From Candidatus Thorarchaeota archaeon (GTDB lineage Archaea; Asgardarchaeota; Thorarchaeia; Thorarchaeales; Thorarchaeaceae): DNA of 64,000 nucleotides. Below the pieces are notes generated by a model that saw nothing but the letters and a program-made list of their open reading frames with translations, made no database searches and had not been told where the DNA came from. The translations under genes were made by a program, and so were the position numbers. Positions 27,683 through 36,854 of the stretch are shown piece by piece. The stretch lies in the NCBI GenBank assembly GCA_029855935.1, contig JAGSHN010000004.1:118022-182021 (forward strand), written 5' to 3'. The first letter of the stretch is position 1. Each line of letters begins with the position of its first letter.

Positions 27683-27735
27683 TAGGCAGTCCCACCATTT
27701 ATGGAACGTCTAGGTCTTCTGGGTGGAGGTTGAAC

Positions 27736-28857
27736 TTAAAGTTGGTGTGCCGAGGAGTCATTGGAGGCAGCTATGGGGGACATGACTATTCGTTTGATGA
27801 TGCCATAGTGATCGCGAATACTGTACTCGGCAACACCTGTTGCAAGCGACGTGAGCTTTTGCGTTAGGATGGGCCTTCGACTATACTCTGCTGCGATTAG
27901 TTGATCAGCCGCGTACGCGGCTGATGCGGCGAATATGAAGGGATTGCGACCTCCTCTCTTCGAGGACGGTATTCTCCTGATGAGACGGAGAGTCTGATCA
28001 CGAAGTAGAGTTTCATATTTCGAGGGATCCCACCCACGCGAAACAGTCTTCTCATGGACTTGCGAATTCTTCATCAACATGGACACGATACGTGGGACAT
28101 AGTCCGCAGGGTCCCTGGCGGAGGGGATGCGACCAGTGAGACTCCGCAGGGTCAATAATTGACGAACGATAGCCCGAACACTAACACGATGACCACATCG
28201 CGCAAACACATCAGCAATTTCATCAAGAGTGATTGGAGCGTCTTCTCCGAATTCGCGCACCGCCAATAGGAGACACACTGCCACAAGTAGTATATTATTG
28301 TTGGAAACAGATGCGTGAGCCTCGGATAGTATCTTCTTGTAGAGATACGCTGCACGATCACGCACCTGCGTGCTCACCATCAATAGTCTGGACACGCGGT
28401 TCAACGTCCGTAGTGCGCGATATTGTGTTTCGTTAGTTCCAATCCGGGCCCTGGTCCCGTATATTGTCTTAAGGCGGTGAAACCGCCGTTGATTCATACC
28501 ACTAAGTGCGTGCCCACGAGCGTCTCTGAGAAAGCGAGCTCGGTGGAATCCGATGTAGCTACCCATTCCGTCTACGATATGAAGACGATTTCCAAGCGAA
28601 ACGTAGACGCTGCTGTCCGAATGGTGCGCTTCCGATTCCTTTAGCATGTGGTAAGAGGGGGAAACGTAGGCTCGCGAAACTACGAGCCCGCATGCGGTGC
28701 ACACGATGAATCCACGGCTGCTAGTCAGCAACCCACCGCACTCAGGGCATTGTTGAATTATGTCGTGTCTGATCTCTTCCTCGGTCAATGACCACACCCG
28801 AGGAAGAGGTGTGATCTTAGCTGCTAACTGAGTTTCACACACGTTCTGTCTGTTCAA
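27736..28857 (-). CDS. tfb: Transcription initiation factor B (TFB)
   Basis: The N-terminal zinc ribbon has CPECGGLL...CTACGLV (two C-x2-C knuckles). The B-reader/linker region follows, with SGMNQRRFHRLKTIYGTR, then two cyclin-fold repeats. It recruits RNA polymerase to TBP-bound promoters and reads the BRE. The 373-residue length is a bit longer than the usual 300-330 because of an N-terminal extension of about 30 residues and a short tail. Whether it is the main or an alternative TFB cannot be told. Confidence 0.93.
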   Translation of the reverse strand: MNRQNVCETQLAAKITPLPRVWSLTEEEIRHDIIQQCPECGGLLTSSRGFIVCTACGLVVSRAYVSPSYHMLKESEAHHSDSSVYVSLGNRLHIVDGMGSYIGFHRARFLRDARGHALSGMNQRRFHRLKTIYGTRARIGTNETQYRALRTLNRVSRLLMVSTQVRDRAAYLYKKILSEAHASVSNNNILLVAVCLLLAVREFGEDAPITLDEIADVFARCGHRVSVRAIVRQLLTLRSLTGRIPSARDPADYVPRIVSMLMKNSQVHEKTVSRGWDPSKYETLLRDQTLRLIRRIPSSKRGGRNPFIFAASAAYAADQLIAAEYSRRPILTQKLTSLATGVAEYSIRDHYGIIKRIVMSPIAASNDSSAHQL

Positions 28858-29046
28858 CTGTGCAGAGTGTCCATCCTATCGTATCACTCCGGCGCTAGAT
28901 AGGATGGACGTTACGTGCTCTGAGGGCGAGGAGCAGAGTAGAGCGAAAGTATTCCCAGTGGATGAGGCAATGGACCTTGTAGGAGCTTATAACACACCAA
29001 CCAAGGGGGAGTATGAGTCAGTACCTCAACACGGTGCGTGGATGTC

Positions 29047-29253
29047 ATGAAACGAGATGAAACGTTAATCCGAAACAAGAGAGGTGGCCCTCTGGTTGAA
29101 GAGAGCCTGCTCCTTGGTCTTGCAGTTGTCACTGTTTCTATTGTCATAGCCGTAATACTGCAAGCAACGGGGTGGGCACAAGAGGTCATCAATAATTTAA
29201 TCGGAGTCCTTCAGAGTAGCTGGGACGGTCTGACACAGCTATTCACGCCCTAG
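29047..29253 (+). CDS. Small type IV pilin/archaellin-like membrane protein
   Basis: This is a 68-residue product. The N terminus is basic (MKRDETLIRNKRGG), then PLVEESLLLGL leads into a hydrophobic helix of about 20 residues (AVVTVSIVIAVILQATGW). A Gly before a short stretch with Glu at +5 and then a hydrophobic helix is the class III signal-peptide layout cleaved by PibD/FlaK. The tail is short and amphipathic. I start at the ATG at 29047; a GTG at 29038 is in frame. A TATA-like CTTATAAC lies at about 28986. It could be a Flp-type minor pilin served by the secretion ATPase at 20835, or simply a small membrane protein. Confidence 0.5.
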   Translation: MKRDETLIRNKRGGPLVEESLLLGLAVVTVSIVIAVILQATGWAQEVINNLIGVLQSSWDGLTQLFTP

Positions 29254-29377
29254 TCTCGACCTTCACATATCTCCCTTGCCTGAAACCTTTATTCCCACTG
29301 CTCAGGAATCAAGGATCAAGGGAAACCCTTATCTGGCCTTATAGAGGGGCCTAGGTCGCTCCGGGCTGGTGTCGACG

Positions 29378-29489
29378 GCCCCGGTAGAGTCTTCACGAAT
29401 ACACATCGTGAGGCCACCGAGTGTAGTCCGGCCCAGCATAGGGGACTCTCGATCCCCTGACCCGGGTTCAAATCCCGGCCGGGGCACCA
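29378..29489 (+). tRNA. tRNA-Glu(CTC) with an intron in the D-arm region
   Basis: Acceptor GCCCCGG (29378-29384) pairs with CCGGGGC (29479-29485), followed by A and CCA. Anticodon stem GGGGA/TCCCC holds loop CTCTCGA, anticodon CTC. The T arm CCGGG-TTCAAAT-CCCGG is standard. About 34 extra nt interrupt the sequence near position 10-11: removing them joins GGTAG to TGTAGTCC, the usual tRNA-Glu D arm. The insert folds into an 8-bp hairpin (CTTCACGA/TCGTGAGG). A TATA-like CCTTATAG lies about 35 nt upstream. The exact splice ends are ambiguous by 2 nt. Confidence 0.88.
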
Positions 29490-29637
29490 TCGTTCTCTTA
29501 TTCTGAGTTTAACCATGAAGTGATTGAATCCTTTGGAGGTTCCAAGGCCAACCAAATCCGTGTGGGCCTTAAATTAAGTCTAGTTGGACTAACTGCCGGA
29601 ACATCAGGAACAGGTTTAGACTTGTGGTGATACATCA

Positions 29638-32301
29638 GTGACAGCTGCCTCAGGAGTTCGGTTGGGTGCCGTAGGAGTCCTTGCAGTTCTTGCAGTGGCC
29701 GTCTGCGCTGCCGCATTCAGCTTCGAATTCTACTATTTTGAAACCGATAAGCAGGTCTACGAGGTTGGCGAAACTGTACATATGACTGCAAAGATGACAG
29801 CTGACTTTGACGACGGTGGTTGGTGTTACGTTTCGTTTTCGGTGGTGTTGAACGAAACAAGTGTGCACCAAGACGGATTCTATCTCCGCCCCTCGCCTCT
29901 TCCCCAGTATCCGTCGTCCACCTTCCTAATCACCCCGGAAAGCGTTCATCCAGGCGAGAATGGGCTGTCGGGATTTGCGATCTTTGACTACGACTTCTAC
30001 GACCCCAGATACTCGGAGGCATCTTCCGTATCCATAGAAATCAACGTGACGAGAGGTCATCTGGAGGCTGTGCCCTTAGAGCCTCTCGAGGCCAAGACAG
30101 GTGCCAACGTCAGCTTCTCGTTTCGGGTGACGAGCATTCACACCGAGCAGGTGGTCATGAAGGATGAAGCTGTTTACATGAGTATAGCCAATGGTTCTGA
30201 CACTCTTCTAGAATCGCAGGTGCAGTCAGACAGTGAGGGTGTGGCCACGTTTCCAATCTCGACAACCGGATTCTTGCCCGGACAGTATGATCTGACAATA
30301 GCGACAAATGGAACGAGTGCGTTTCTTCCGCTAGAGCAGAGATTCGTTCTGAATATCACCCCACAGCATTCGCGCATTGACACCACGTACTCACCGTCGT
30401 GGGCGTACTGTAGGAGCCCAACTGGAGAATACCAAAACGTGACGGTCAGAGTCAAACACTCGGACGACACAGGAAACCCGATAACGAAGAGCAATGTGAC
30501 GTGGTCGCTCGGCAACTATACGGGCGTTCTCTTTGAGTCGCCGATAGGGGAGTACTCTGCACAAATACCTGTTCTTCTGTCTCCGGGTGACTACCAAATT
30601 ACGATACAGGCAACGAACCCATTGTTCGAAACTGTGTCAGAGAACCTTTCACTTCGAGTCGACGCCAGACCACTCGCCTCTAACTGGATTGTGCGGAACA
30701 AAACCCCCGTAGCAGGCGAAATCATGTCATTTGCGGTCTGTGTGGCTGACAACCTATCCGGAAAAGGAGTCGGCTCAGCGTTGGTTTCATTTAGCATTCA
30801 TGACCTCGCGGGGCAGACAGTATTCTGCAATGGGACTACCAATTCTACTGGGTGGATGGTTGGTTCAATCGTGCTTCCAAGTGACACGTGGGGAAGAGTA
30901 GCGGCATTGCTTGTCATCGAGCCTACAGAGTACTTCCGCTCTATTCAGAAAAACGTGACGCTCGACATATGGTATCGCCCCAGTCTTGTGACAAACCATT
31001 CGCTCAGAGCAGTCGTCGGGTATGATACCAACTTCTCCTGCCTTGTTGCAGATCCTCTTGGCAGGCCAATCAGTGGGGTGTCCATCACGGTCTATAATGC
31101 GAGCATGGTGGCGGTTGGTTCGGGAACGACTAACGAACAGGGGATAGCAAAGCTGAGCTTTTTCGTTCCACACCCGCTCAGCACCAGTATCAAGATGAGC
31201 GTAGGTATTGGCTATGTGGATAGTCTCTGGATAGCTCCCACGAAAGAGAACATCTCAGTCGATGTGCTAACTCCAGTCAACATCTTGATTCAAAACGCGT
31301 GTGCTGGGGTACGCGGAGAAAATGCAACGATACGATTTCATATCGACTCGGAGTGGTTGAACAAAGGGGTGGTTTCGTTGCTAGTCACCGGACCAAGCAC
31401 AAATCAGTCAGTATCTCTCTTTGCAACACTAGGCACGAACGTTTCTATCGACATTCCAATCAACAGCTCTCTCCCCGTCGGAGTTCATCCACTCAGAATT
31501 ACCACGACAAACGCAACACTTGAGGTCCTTGGCAATAACGTCGTTCCACTCGTCGTGAGAGGATTGTTGACCGTGACTCCCACCGCAACTCTATCATTCT
31601 TCGGCGAGCCTCTGATACTCGATGTCCAAGTTGTGGATGACCTTGGCACACCGCTCGCAATGGCCAACTTGAGTATCCTTCTTGATGAGCAGGAAACAGT
31701 ACCATGGTGGACCAGCGAAGTTTCGCTCCTTGCCCCCATAGAGGGGCCAATACTAAACACTACACCGGGCCTTCATACGATGATCCTCGTGGTCAATGTG
31801 ACAAACTACTCCACGGTGAATGTATCTCTAAGTCTGTTCGTATGGATACGGGTCAACATGGTGTTCGATGTTTCGCGGATGGCGGCTAGTAGTACAGGAC
31901 AGACACAAACTGCTCACTCAAGTTCTTCAATTCTGTCAAGTATCTCACCGGGTTCGATAAGCCGACCCCCACCAACCTTGGTCAACGTTGCAACCTCAAC
32001 AACGCCTCTCACGGCGTGCTCTACAGCCCATACGAGCTGTCCCAGGCTCAGTTCCGGCACCAAGATCCTATCAACCGATTTGGCAAATGACAGCAAGGCC
32101 TCATCAGGAAATGGCCACAAAGTTCGCAGTCTGAATGACCTCACGGTACTGGGGGACATCTGGACCACCTCTTCGACGCTTCTAGCGGTGCTACCAAAGG
32201 AAACAATGCCCCACTGTGCTCTCTTGGGGCCCGTGACAACTGGCCCGGGAAACAGATGTTTGTGCAATGACACCTTTTCGTCCAGACGTCGCACCAGATA
32301 A
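29638..32301 (+). CDS. Large Ig-like cell-surface protein (3' end probably damaged or run-on)
   Basis: The GTG start at 29638 gives a signal peptide (GVRLGAVGVLAVLAVAVCAAAF), then about 730 residues of Ig-like beta repeats with many N-x-S/T sequons, similar in style to the protein at 18239. After about residue 750 (near 31880) the sequence becomes Ser/Thr-rich with no repeats or anchor. It runs 388 nt antisense through the 3' end of korA until the stop at 32301. A different frame has TAG TAG at about 31886-31891. I suspect a frameshift or a lost stop, with the real protein ending near 31,890. A TATA-like CTTAAATT lies at about 29567. Confidence 0.65.
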   Translation: MTAASGVRLGAVGVLAVLAVAVCAAAFSFEFYYFETDKQVYEVGETVHMTAKMTADFDDGGWCYVSFSVVLNETSVHQDGFYLRPSPLPQYPSSTFLITPESVHPGENGLSGFAIFDYDFYDPRYSEASSVSIEINVTRGHLEAVPLEPLEAKTGANVSFSFRVTSIHTEQVVMKDEAVYMSIANGSDTLLESQVQSDSEGVATFPISTTGFLPGQYDLTIATNGTSAFLPLEQRFVLNITPQHSRIDTTYSPSWAYCRSPTGEYQNVTVRVKHSDDTGNPITKSNVTWSLGNYTGVLFESPIGEYSAQIPVLLSPGDYQITIQATNPLFETVSENLSLRVDARPLASNWIVRNKTPVAGEIMSFAVCVADNLSGKGVGSALVSFSIHDLAGQTVFCNGTTNSTGWMVGSIVLPSDTWGRVAALLVIEPTEYFRSIQKNVTLDIWYRPSLVTNHSLRAVVGYDTNFSCLVADPLGRPISGVSITVYNASMVAVGSGTTNEQGIAKLSFFVPHPLSTSIKMSVGIGYVDSLWIAPTKENISVDVLTPVNILIQNACAGVRGENATIRFHIDSEWLNKGVVSLLVTGPSTNQSVSLFATLGTNVSIDIPINSSLPVGVHPLRITTTNATLEVLGNNVVPLVVRGLLTVTPTATLSFFGEPLILDVQVVDDLGTPLAMANLSILLDEQETVPWWTSEVSLLAPIEGPILNTTPGLHTMILVVNVTNYSTVNVSLSLFVWIRVNMVFDVSRMAASSTGQTQTAHSSSSILSSISPGSISRPPPTLVNVATSTTPLTACSTAHTSCPRLSSGTKILSTDLANDSKASSGNGHKVRSLNDLTVLGDIWTTSSTLLAVLPKETMPHCALLGPVTTGPGNRCLCNDTFSSRRRTR

Positions 32302-33047
32302 TCATGGACTGATGCGTCAGAGGTCTTCCTGAACCCCCTATCGTCATGCGTCGAGCCCGTGATCAGTAGGTTGTGTCCATCACCAAAACGCGGCATTATT
32401 GCCCAGTCGTTATCCCAACCGTTGTACGGGGGCTCTCCCCCTCGGGCAAATCTTCGACAAACGGTGTAGTCCCTGCTGTGATCCACTACGACTCGTTCGC
32501 GAGAGTGAGCGACTATTTCATCCGACAGGAGAACAACAGGATGTCTAAGCTGCTCTGCAATCTCGAAACCTCGAATAGTCAGCTCGAATGTTTCTTGAGC
32601 AGAGTATGGCGCCAACACTATGCTCTGATGGTCACCGTGTGTTCCCCATCTAGCCTGCATGAAGTCACCTTGAGCGGCCTTTGTTGCCTGCCCAGTGCTG
32701 GGACCTGTCCTCTGAACATCGACGATAAGGCAAGGGGTTTCTGTCATTATTGCATACCCAATGTTCTCTTGCATCAGACTAAAGCCGGGCCCTGACGTTG
32801 CGGTCATAGAGAGAGCACCGCCCCATGATGCGCCAATTACGGCTGCAACGGCGGATAGCTCGTCTTCCATCTGAATATAGGTTCCCCCTAACTTGGGCAA
32901 GCGCTGAGCCATCATCTCAGCAATTTCGGATGCGGGAGTGATGGGGTAGCCTGCGAAGAAGCGACAGCCAGCCGCAATAGCTCCTTCTGCACAGGCTTGA
33001 TTTCCCTGCCAGAAGTGGACATGGGTCGATTCCTGTAATGGTGTCAT
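31914..33047 (-). CDS. korA: 2-oxoacid:ferredoxin oxidoreductase alpha subunit (KorA-type)
   Basis: The 377-residue protein has GYPITPASEIAE, the PFOR domain I signature, then TATSGPGFSLMQENIGYA and the C-terminal domain with FRLRTLWPFP. It matches the 2-oxoglutarate:ferredoxin oxidoreductase alpha type. With a TPP-binding beta subunit it would turn a 2-oxoacid and CoA into acyl-CoA, CO2 and reduced ferredoxin. No beta, gamma or delta subunit gene is next to it, so partners must lie elsewhere. It is divergent from the saccharopine genes, and its 3' end is overlapped antisense by the surface-protein frame. Confidence 0.9.
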   Translation of the reverse strand: MTPLQESTHVHFWQGNQACAEGAIAAGCRFFAGYPITPASEIAEMMAQRLPKLGGTYIQMEDELSAVAAVIGASWGGALSMTATSGPGFSLMQENIGYAIMTETPCLIVDVQRTGPSTGQATKAAQGDFMQARWGTHGDHQSIVLAPYSAQETFELTIRGFEIAEQLRHPVVLLSDEIVAHSRERVVVDHSRDYTVCRRFARGGEPPYNGWDNDWAIMPRFGDGHNLLITGSTHDDRGFRKTSDASVHDYLVRRLDEKVSLHKHLFPGPVVTGPKRAQWGIVSFGSTARSVEEVVQMSPSTVRSFRLRTLWPFPDEALLSFAKSVDRILVPELSLGQLVWAVEHAVRGVVEVATLTKVGGGRLIEPGEILDRIEELE

Positions 33048-33231
33048 ACGCCGTCGTAGCTTCGGAAGGGGCCAGCTAGATAAGCATTGGGATGGTGACC
33101 CTATTTGATGGTGTATCCTTCCACTGCAGCCTCTGACAAGGTGGAAGACTTAAAACTGAGATTCGGGCCGGGCAGTCTATCAGTCACCCTACAGGATAGG
33201 TCCGGTGCGGTGCTGTTGGAGGTACGCCCCG

Positions 33232-34539
33232 TTGAACAAAGTTGGTATCCGGCAGGAAGAGAAGGCTTTTGAAACAAGGGCGCCCCTTATTCCTAGTCAC
33301 GTCCGACAACTGCGAGAACAGTACGGGATACATTTTGTGGTGGAGCCAAGTCAGCAGCGGGCGTTTGGTGCCGAGCAGTATGAAACCGCGGGCGCGGAGA
33401 TTGGTGAACTAAAGGGATCTGACGTCGGTGTCATTCTTGGCATAAAAGAGATGCCCGTTGACTTCTTTGAGGGAGGAAAAGTATACGCGTTCTTCAGCCA
33501 TACCGTCAAAGGACAAGAACATAATATGGCGATGCTGAAAAGAATCCTAGAGGTTGGTGCCACTCTTCTTGACTACGAGCGAATTGTCGATGAAACAGGG
33601 CGCAGACTGGTCTACTTTGGCAATTGGGCTGGCTTTGCAGGTATGTCGGATACGTTACGTGTGTTAGGGCAGCGTCTTGATTACGAGGGTCTCGAGCCTA
33701 ATCCTTTCAGAAACATAAAGCCGACACTAGAATGTGGGAATCTGGAGGAACTCCGCACCGAGATGAAGAAGCTTGGAGAACGAATCTCGCAAGAGGGCAT
33801 ACCAGATGAGTTAAGCCCCTTCATAGTCGGGTTCGCTGGTTATGGGAATGTTTCGCGTGGCGCACAGGAGATTTTTGACATTCTACCTCACAAAGAGATA
33901 GATCCGAGCGAGCTCGGTCAAGCGGAGCCCTCTCCTACGACCCTCTACAAGTGCGTGTTCAAGGAGGAGCACATGGTCGAGCCGATTGAGAGGGGCCACA
34001 TTTTTGACCTCCAAGAATACTATAGGTATGGAACCCTTCGATACCGAGGGGTATTCGAGAGATACATACCGTATCTGACAGTTCTAATGAACTGTATCTA
34101 CTGGTCGGACAAGTATCCGAGACTCCTGACCAAGGAGTACATTCGTGACCATTGGCAATCACCCAACCGTAGGCTGAGAGTCATAGGAGACATTTCCTGC
34201 GACATCGAGGGCGCTATAGAGATGACTGTGATGGCCACGAAGCCCGACAATCCAGCATTCACTTACATTGTTTCTGAGGATCGGGTTCAGTTAGGAGTGG
34301 CCGGGGATGGTCCGGTAATCATAGCGGTCGATAATCTCCCTTGTGAACTTCCAAGGGAGTCATCTGCCTCATTTAGTCAGTCATTGAAACCGTTCATACC
34401 ACACCTTGCGGAAACAGACTTCTCGGTGACATTCGAGAGTCTTGACCTCCCACGTGCTCTAAAGAACGCCATAGTAGTGTTCCGTGGGGAGCTGACAGAG
34501 GCATATCGCTATCTTGACAAGTATGTTTCAAGGAAGTGA
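33232..34539 (+). CDS. Lysine-ketoglutarate reductase (saccharopine-forming), AASS N-half homolog
   Basis: The product begins NKVGIRQEEKAFETRAPLIP, the start of the alanine dehydrogenase/LKR family, with FFSHTVKGQEHNMAML, GFAGYGNVSRGAQEI as the dinucleotide-binding loop, and ISCDIEGAIE near the C terminus, which match the LKR domain of eukaryotic alpha-aminoadipic semialdehyde synthase. It would condense lysine with 2-oxoglutarate to saccharopine (or the reverse). I chose the TTG at 33232 because GGAGGT stands 8 nt upstream; the earlier GTG at 33205 adds unrelated residues. The stop overlaps the next start by 4 nt. Confidence 0.85.
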   Translation: MNKVGIRQEEKAFETRAPLIPSHVRQLREQYGIHFVVEPSQQRAFGAEQYETAGAEIGELKGSDVGVILGIKEMPVDFFEGGKVYAFFSHTVKGQEHNMAMLKRILEVGATLLDYERIVDETGRRLVYFGNWAGFAGMSDTLRVLGQRLDYEGLEPNPFRNIKPTLECGNLEELRTEMKKLGERISQEGIPDELSPFIVGFAGYGNVSRGAQEIFDILPHKEIDPSELGQAEPSPTTLYKCVFKEEHMVEPIERGHIFDLQEYYRYGTLRYRGVFERYIPYLTVLMNCIYWSDKYPRLLTKEYIRDHWQSPNRRLRVIGDISCDIEGAIEMTVMATKPDNPAFTYIVSEDRVQLGVAGDGPVIIAVDNLPCELPRESSASFSQSLKPFIPHLAETDFSVTFESLDLPRALKNAIVVFRGELTEAYRYLDKYVSRK

Positions 34540-35867
34540 ATCAAATGAAGAGAGTGTTGTGCTTGGGCGCAGGTCTCGTAGCAAGACCATATGTGCAGTA
34601 TCTGTCGGACAAGGGACATCATGTTGTTGTTGCCAGCAGAACTCTGAAGAAGGCGGAACGTCTTATCGAGGGGTGCGACAATACCGAGGCTGTGACCTTT
34701 GATATAGAGAAGGATGACGAGCTACTGAGGAGGCTGACACGGGAGGCCGACCTTGTCTGCTCCCTTCTTCCATATACGTACCACGTTAAGGCTGCTCGGG
34801 CCGCCGTAGATGAGGGGAAACACTTCTGCACCACGTCGTACATCTCGGACCAAATGAAACAACTCGATACAGATGCTAAGAAGGCAGGTATCCTGCTCCT
34901 CAACGAGTGTGGGGTGGATCCTGGGATTGACCATATGAGCGCCAAGAAAATTATTGATAACGTGCATGCTCAGGGAGGGGAAATAGTGAGCTTCACATCC
35001 TTCACGGGCGGGCTTCCCGCTCCAGAGGCGAATACCAATCCGCTCGGATACAAGTTGTCGTGGAGCCCTCGAGGCGTCTTGCTGGCTGGTAGAAATGATG
35101 CACACTTCCTGAGGGACGGAAAAGAGGTACGGATACCTGGAAAGGAGCTTTTTGCTAATTGCGAAACAATAGAGGTTCCGGGCATGGGAGAGTTCGAGGG
35201 GTATCCTAATCGAGATAGCATAGCATACATCGCTATCTATGACATACCGGAAACAAGGACCATGCTCAGGGGAACTCTGCGCTACAAGGGCTGGTGCTCT
35301 CTAATGAAGAGCATCGCGGACCTGGGCCTACTCGACTTACAAACAAGAAACCTTTCAGGATACACATACAAGGACATAATGCTCGAACTTGCTGGACGCC
35401 GAAACAGAGATGCAAAAGCTGCTGTTTCAGAGGCCTTGGGATTGAGCCTTGAAGACTCAGTGATAGAGAAGCTTGAGTGGCTGGGACTGTTTGAAAACAC
35501 CCCTGTCCCAGAGGGCATAGACACCTACCTAGACGTCCTATGTCATCTGTTCGAACAGAAACTACAGTACGGGCCGCAGGAGCGGGATATGATAGTGATG
35601 CATCACGAGTTCTTGGCCAAATACGATGACCGGGTGGAGATGATCACATCTACTCTCGTGGACTATGGAATTCCAGGCGGCGACACATCGATGTCACGGA
35701 CAGTCGCGTTGCCGGTAGCTATAGCGTCGAGATTGATTCTTGAGGGGAAAATCTCGCTGGCTGGCGTCCATCGGCCCACAATGCCTGAGCTCTACGAGCC
35801 CATTCTTCAGGAGCTGGAGTCTCTTGGGATTAAGTTTTGTGAGAGGAAGAATACAGTGACAAGCTGA
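34536..35867 (+). CDS. Saccharopine dehydrogenase (glutamate-forming), AASS C-half homolog
   Basis: The N-terminal Rossmann motif GAGLVARP is followed by the saccharopine dehydrogenase core (ECGVDPGIDHMSA, FTSFTGGLPAPEA, GYPNRDS). It oxidises saccharopine to glutamate and aminoadipate semialdehyde. Length 443 residues, normal. The GTG start overlaps the upstream stop; an ATG at 34545 in the same frame is an alternative. The LKR-SDH order is the same as in the fused eukaryotic AASS protein. A downstream semialdehyde dehydrogenase is not in the window. Confidence 0.88.
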   Translation: MNQMKRVLCLGAGLVARPYVQYLSDKGHHVVVASRTLKKAERLIEGCDNTEAVTFDIEKDDELLRRLTREADLVCSLLPYTYHVKAARAAVDEGKHFCTTSYISDQMKQLDTDAKKAGILLLNECGVDPGIDHMSAKKIIDNVHAQGGEIVSFTSFTGGLPAPEANTNPLGYKLSWSPRGVLLAGRNDAHFLRDGKEVRIPGKELFANCETIEVPGMGEFEGYPNRDSIAYIAIYDIPETRTMLRGTLRYKGWCSLMKSIADLGLLDLQTRNLSGYTYKDIMLELAGRRNRDAKAAVSEALGLSLEDSVIEKLEWLGLFENTPVPEGIDTYLDVLCHLFEQKLQYGPQERDMIVMHHEFLAKYDDRVEMITSTLVDYGIPGGDTSMSRTVALPVAIASRLILEGKISLAGVHRPTMPELYEPILQELESLGIKFCERKNTVTS

Positions 35868-35924
35868 GGGGACCGAAATCCTTCCAACCCCGACGTGTAG
35901 TAAGAGCTGTCACGACCAGCACGG

Positions 35925-36539
35925 TCATATCTTGACCTGAGCGGCTGATAGTATTGCCTCTGCTCGTTCGACCTCTCTCTGCACTTCAGGCAGCTCTATC
36001 TTTAGCCGGTAGGTGTAGCGCGATCTATTGCCGAATCTCTCAAGATGGCCCTTGCCGTTGTTCCACATCCTTGAGAGATAGGTAGATGCGGTGCTCTTAG
36101 GTAGCGGCTCCTCAAAGGTTGCCTCGTAAATCTCAACGACGTCTAGGGACGAAAACTTGCCGTGCTTGAAGGATGCATATATCACTAGCTGCATCTTTTC
36201 AAAACTGCTCAAATCTTGAATCTCGTAGATGGAAGACTCTGTGGACTCGGCCTTCTGACCAGTGCTTACACTAATGCCAGTTGTAGTCTCTAGAAAGACC
36301 CTGAACTTCTCAAGAGTCTTTTCAACGTCGTCATCCACTTGATAACTGGACTCTTCTTTTGTTGCTTCGTTGCGAACAACGAGCTTGAATGCGAATGGAG
36401 AGTTTGTAAGAGAGAGAATACGTCTGAACCTTTTCAGAGCCTCTGCGGGGTCCACGTACTTACATTCGAAGACCTCACGGCGACCAGGACCAGAGCTATA
36501 GGTGAACTGGTACGTGAAGTTAGTTCGATCCGTCGTCAT
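35925..36539 (-). CDS. Uncharacterised protein with a C-terminal winged-helix-like domain
   Basis: From the Met at 36539 (product MTTDRTNFTYQFTYSS) the protein has about 204 residues. The N-terminal part is beta-rich and charged. The C-terminal 75 residues (SSFEKMQLVIYASFKHGKFSSLDVVEIYE to HLERFGNRSRYTYRLK) look like a winged helix. I start here rather than at 36656 because an inverted repeat and a TATA-like sequence lie just upstream (36575-36610), which would be odd inside a coding region. It may be a DNA-binding protein; no family is recognised. Confidence 0.6.
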   Translation of the reverse strand: MTTDRTNFTYQFTYSSGPGRREVFECKYVDPAEALKRFRRILSLTNSPFAFKLVVRNEATKEESSYQVDDDVEKTLEKFRVFLETTTGISVSTGQKAESTESSIYEIQDLSSFEKMQLVIYASFKHGKFSSLDVVEIYEATFEEPLPKSTASTYLSRMWNNGKGHLERFGNRSRYTYRLKIELPEVQREVERAEAILSAAQVKI

Positions 36540-36574
36540 AGACAGTTCCGTCCTGGCCGACTCTGGTATGTTCA

Positions 36575-36610
36575 CATTCACATTCTCAAATAAGTGTGAG
36601 TATGTGAATG
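36575..36610. promoter_or_regulatory. Inverted repeat CATTCACAT...ATGTGAATG around a TATA-like sequence
   Basis: CATTCACAT (36575-36583) and ATGTGAATG (36602-36610) are perfect 9-bp inverted arms with an 18-nt spacer that contains, on the minus strand, a CTTATTTGAG TATA-like element. The position just upstream of the 36539 start fits an operator for that gene. Shorter TTCAC/GTGAA words recur in the following intergenic region (GTGAATTCAC near 36768, then near 36791, 36858, 36933 and 36953). Confidence 0.5.
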
Positions 36611-36830
36611 AGCCATATGTCCATAACGCCCGGATAATCCCAAAGATGACCCTCATCCCGGAGCCTCAGTCAGCAATCGGGAATAAACACGTCTAAACTC
36701 TCTATGTCGGACCTCGCTGGCGGATATCGCCGATTAGTAGCCGTAGAGGGCATACTCCAAGTTATAGTGAATTCACACTCCAGATATGGCTGTGAATAGC
36801 TCACGACCAGGTTAGATGTCTTGTTTCTCT

Positions 36831-36854
36831 GTTCCAGTGGAAACGAAGGGGTGG
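36831..36854 (+). promoter_or_regulatory. Origin recognition box (ORB)-like sequence
   Basis: The 24 bases from 36831 read GTTCCAGTGGAAACGA then AGGGGTGG. This is close to the archaeal ORB bound by Orc1/Cdc6 in Sulfolobus and haloarchaea (TTCCA-x2-GGAAACGA followed by a G run). It lies in a 414-nt intergenic region (36540-36953) that has no gene and several TTCAC repeats. Only one strong copy is seen; weaker copies are at 39914 and 40045. Confidence 0.6.
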
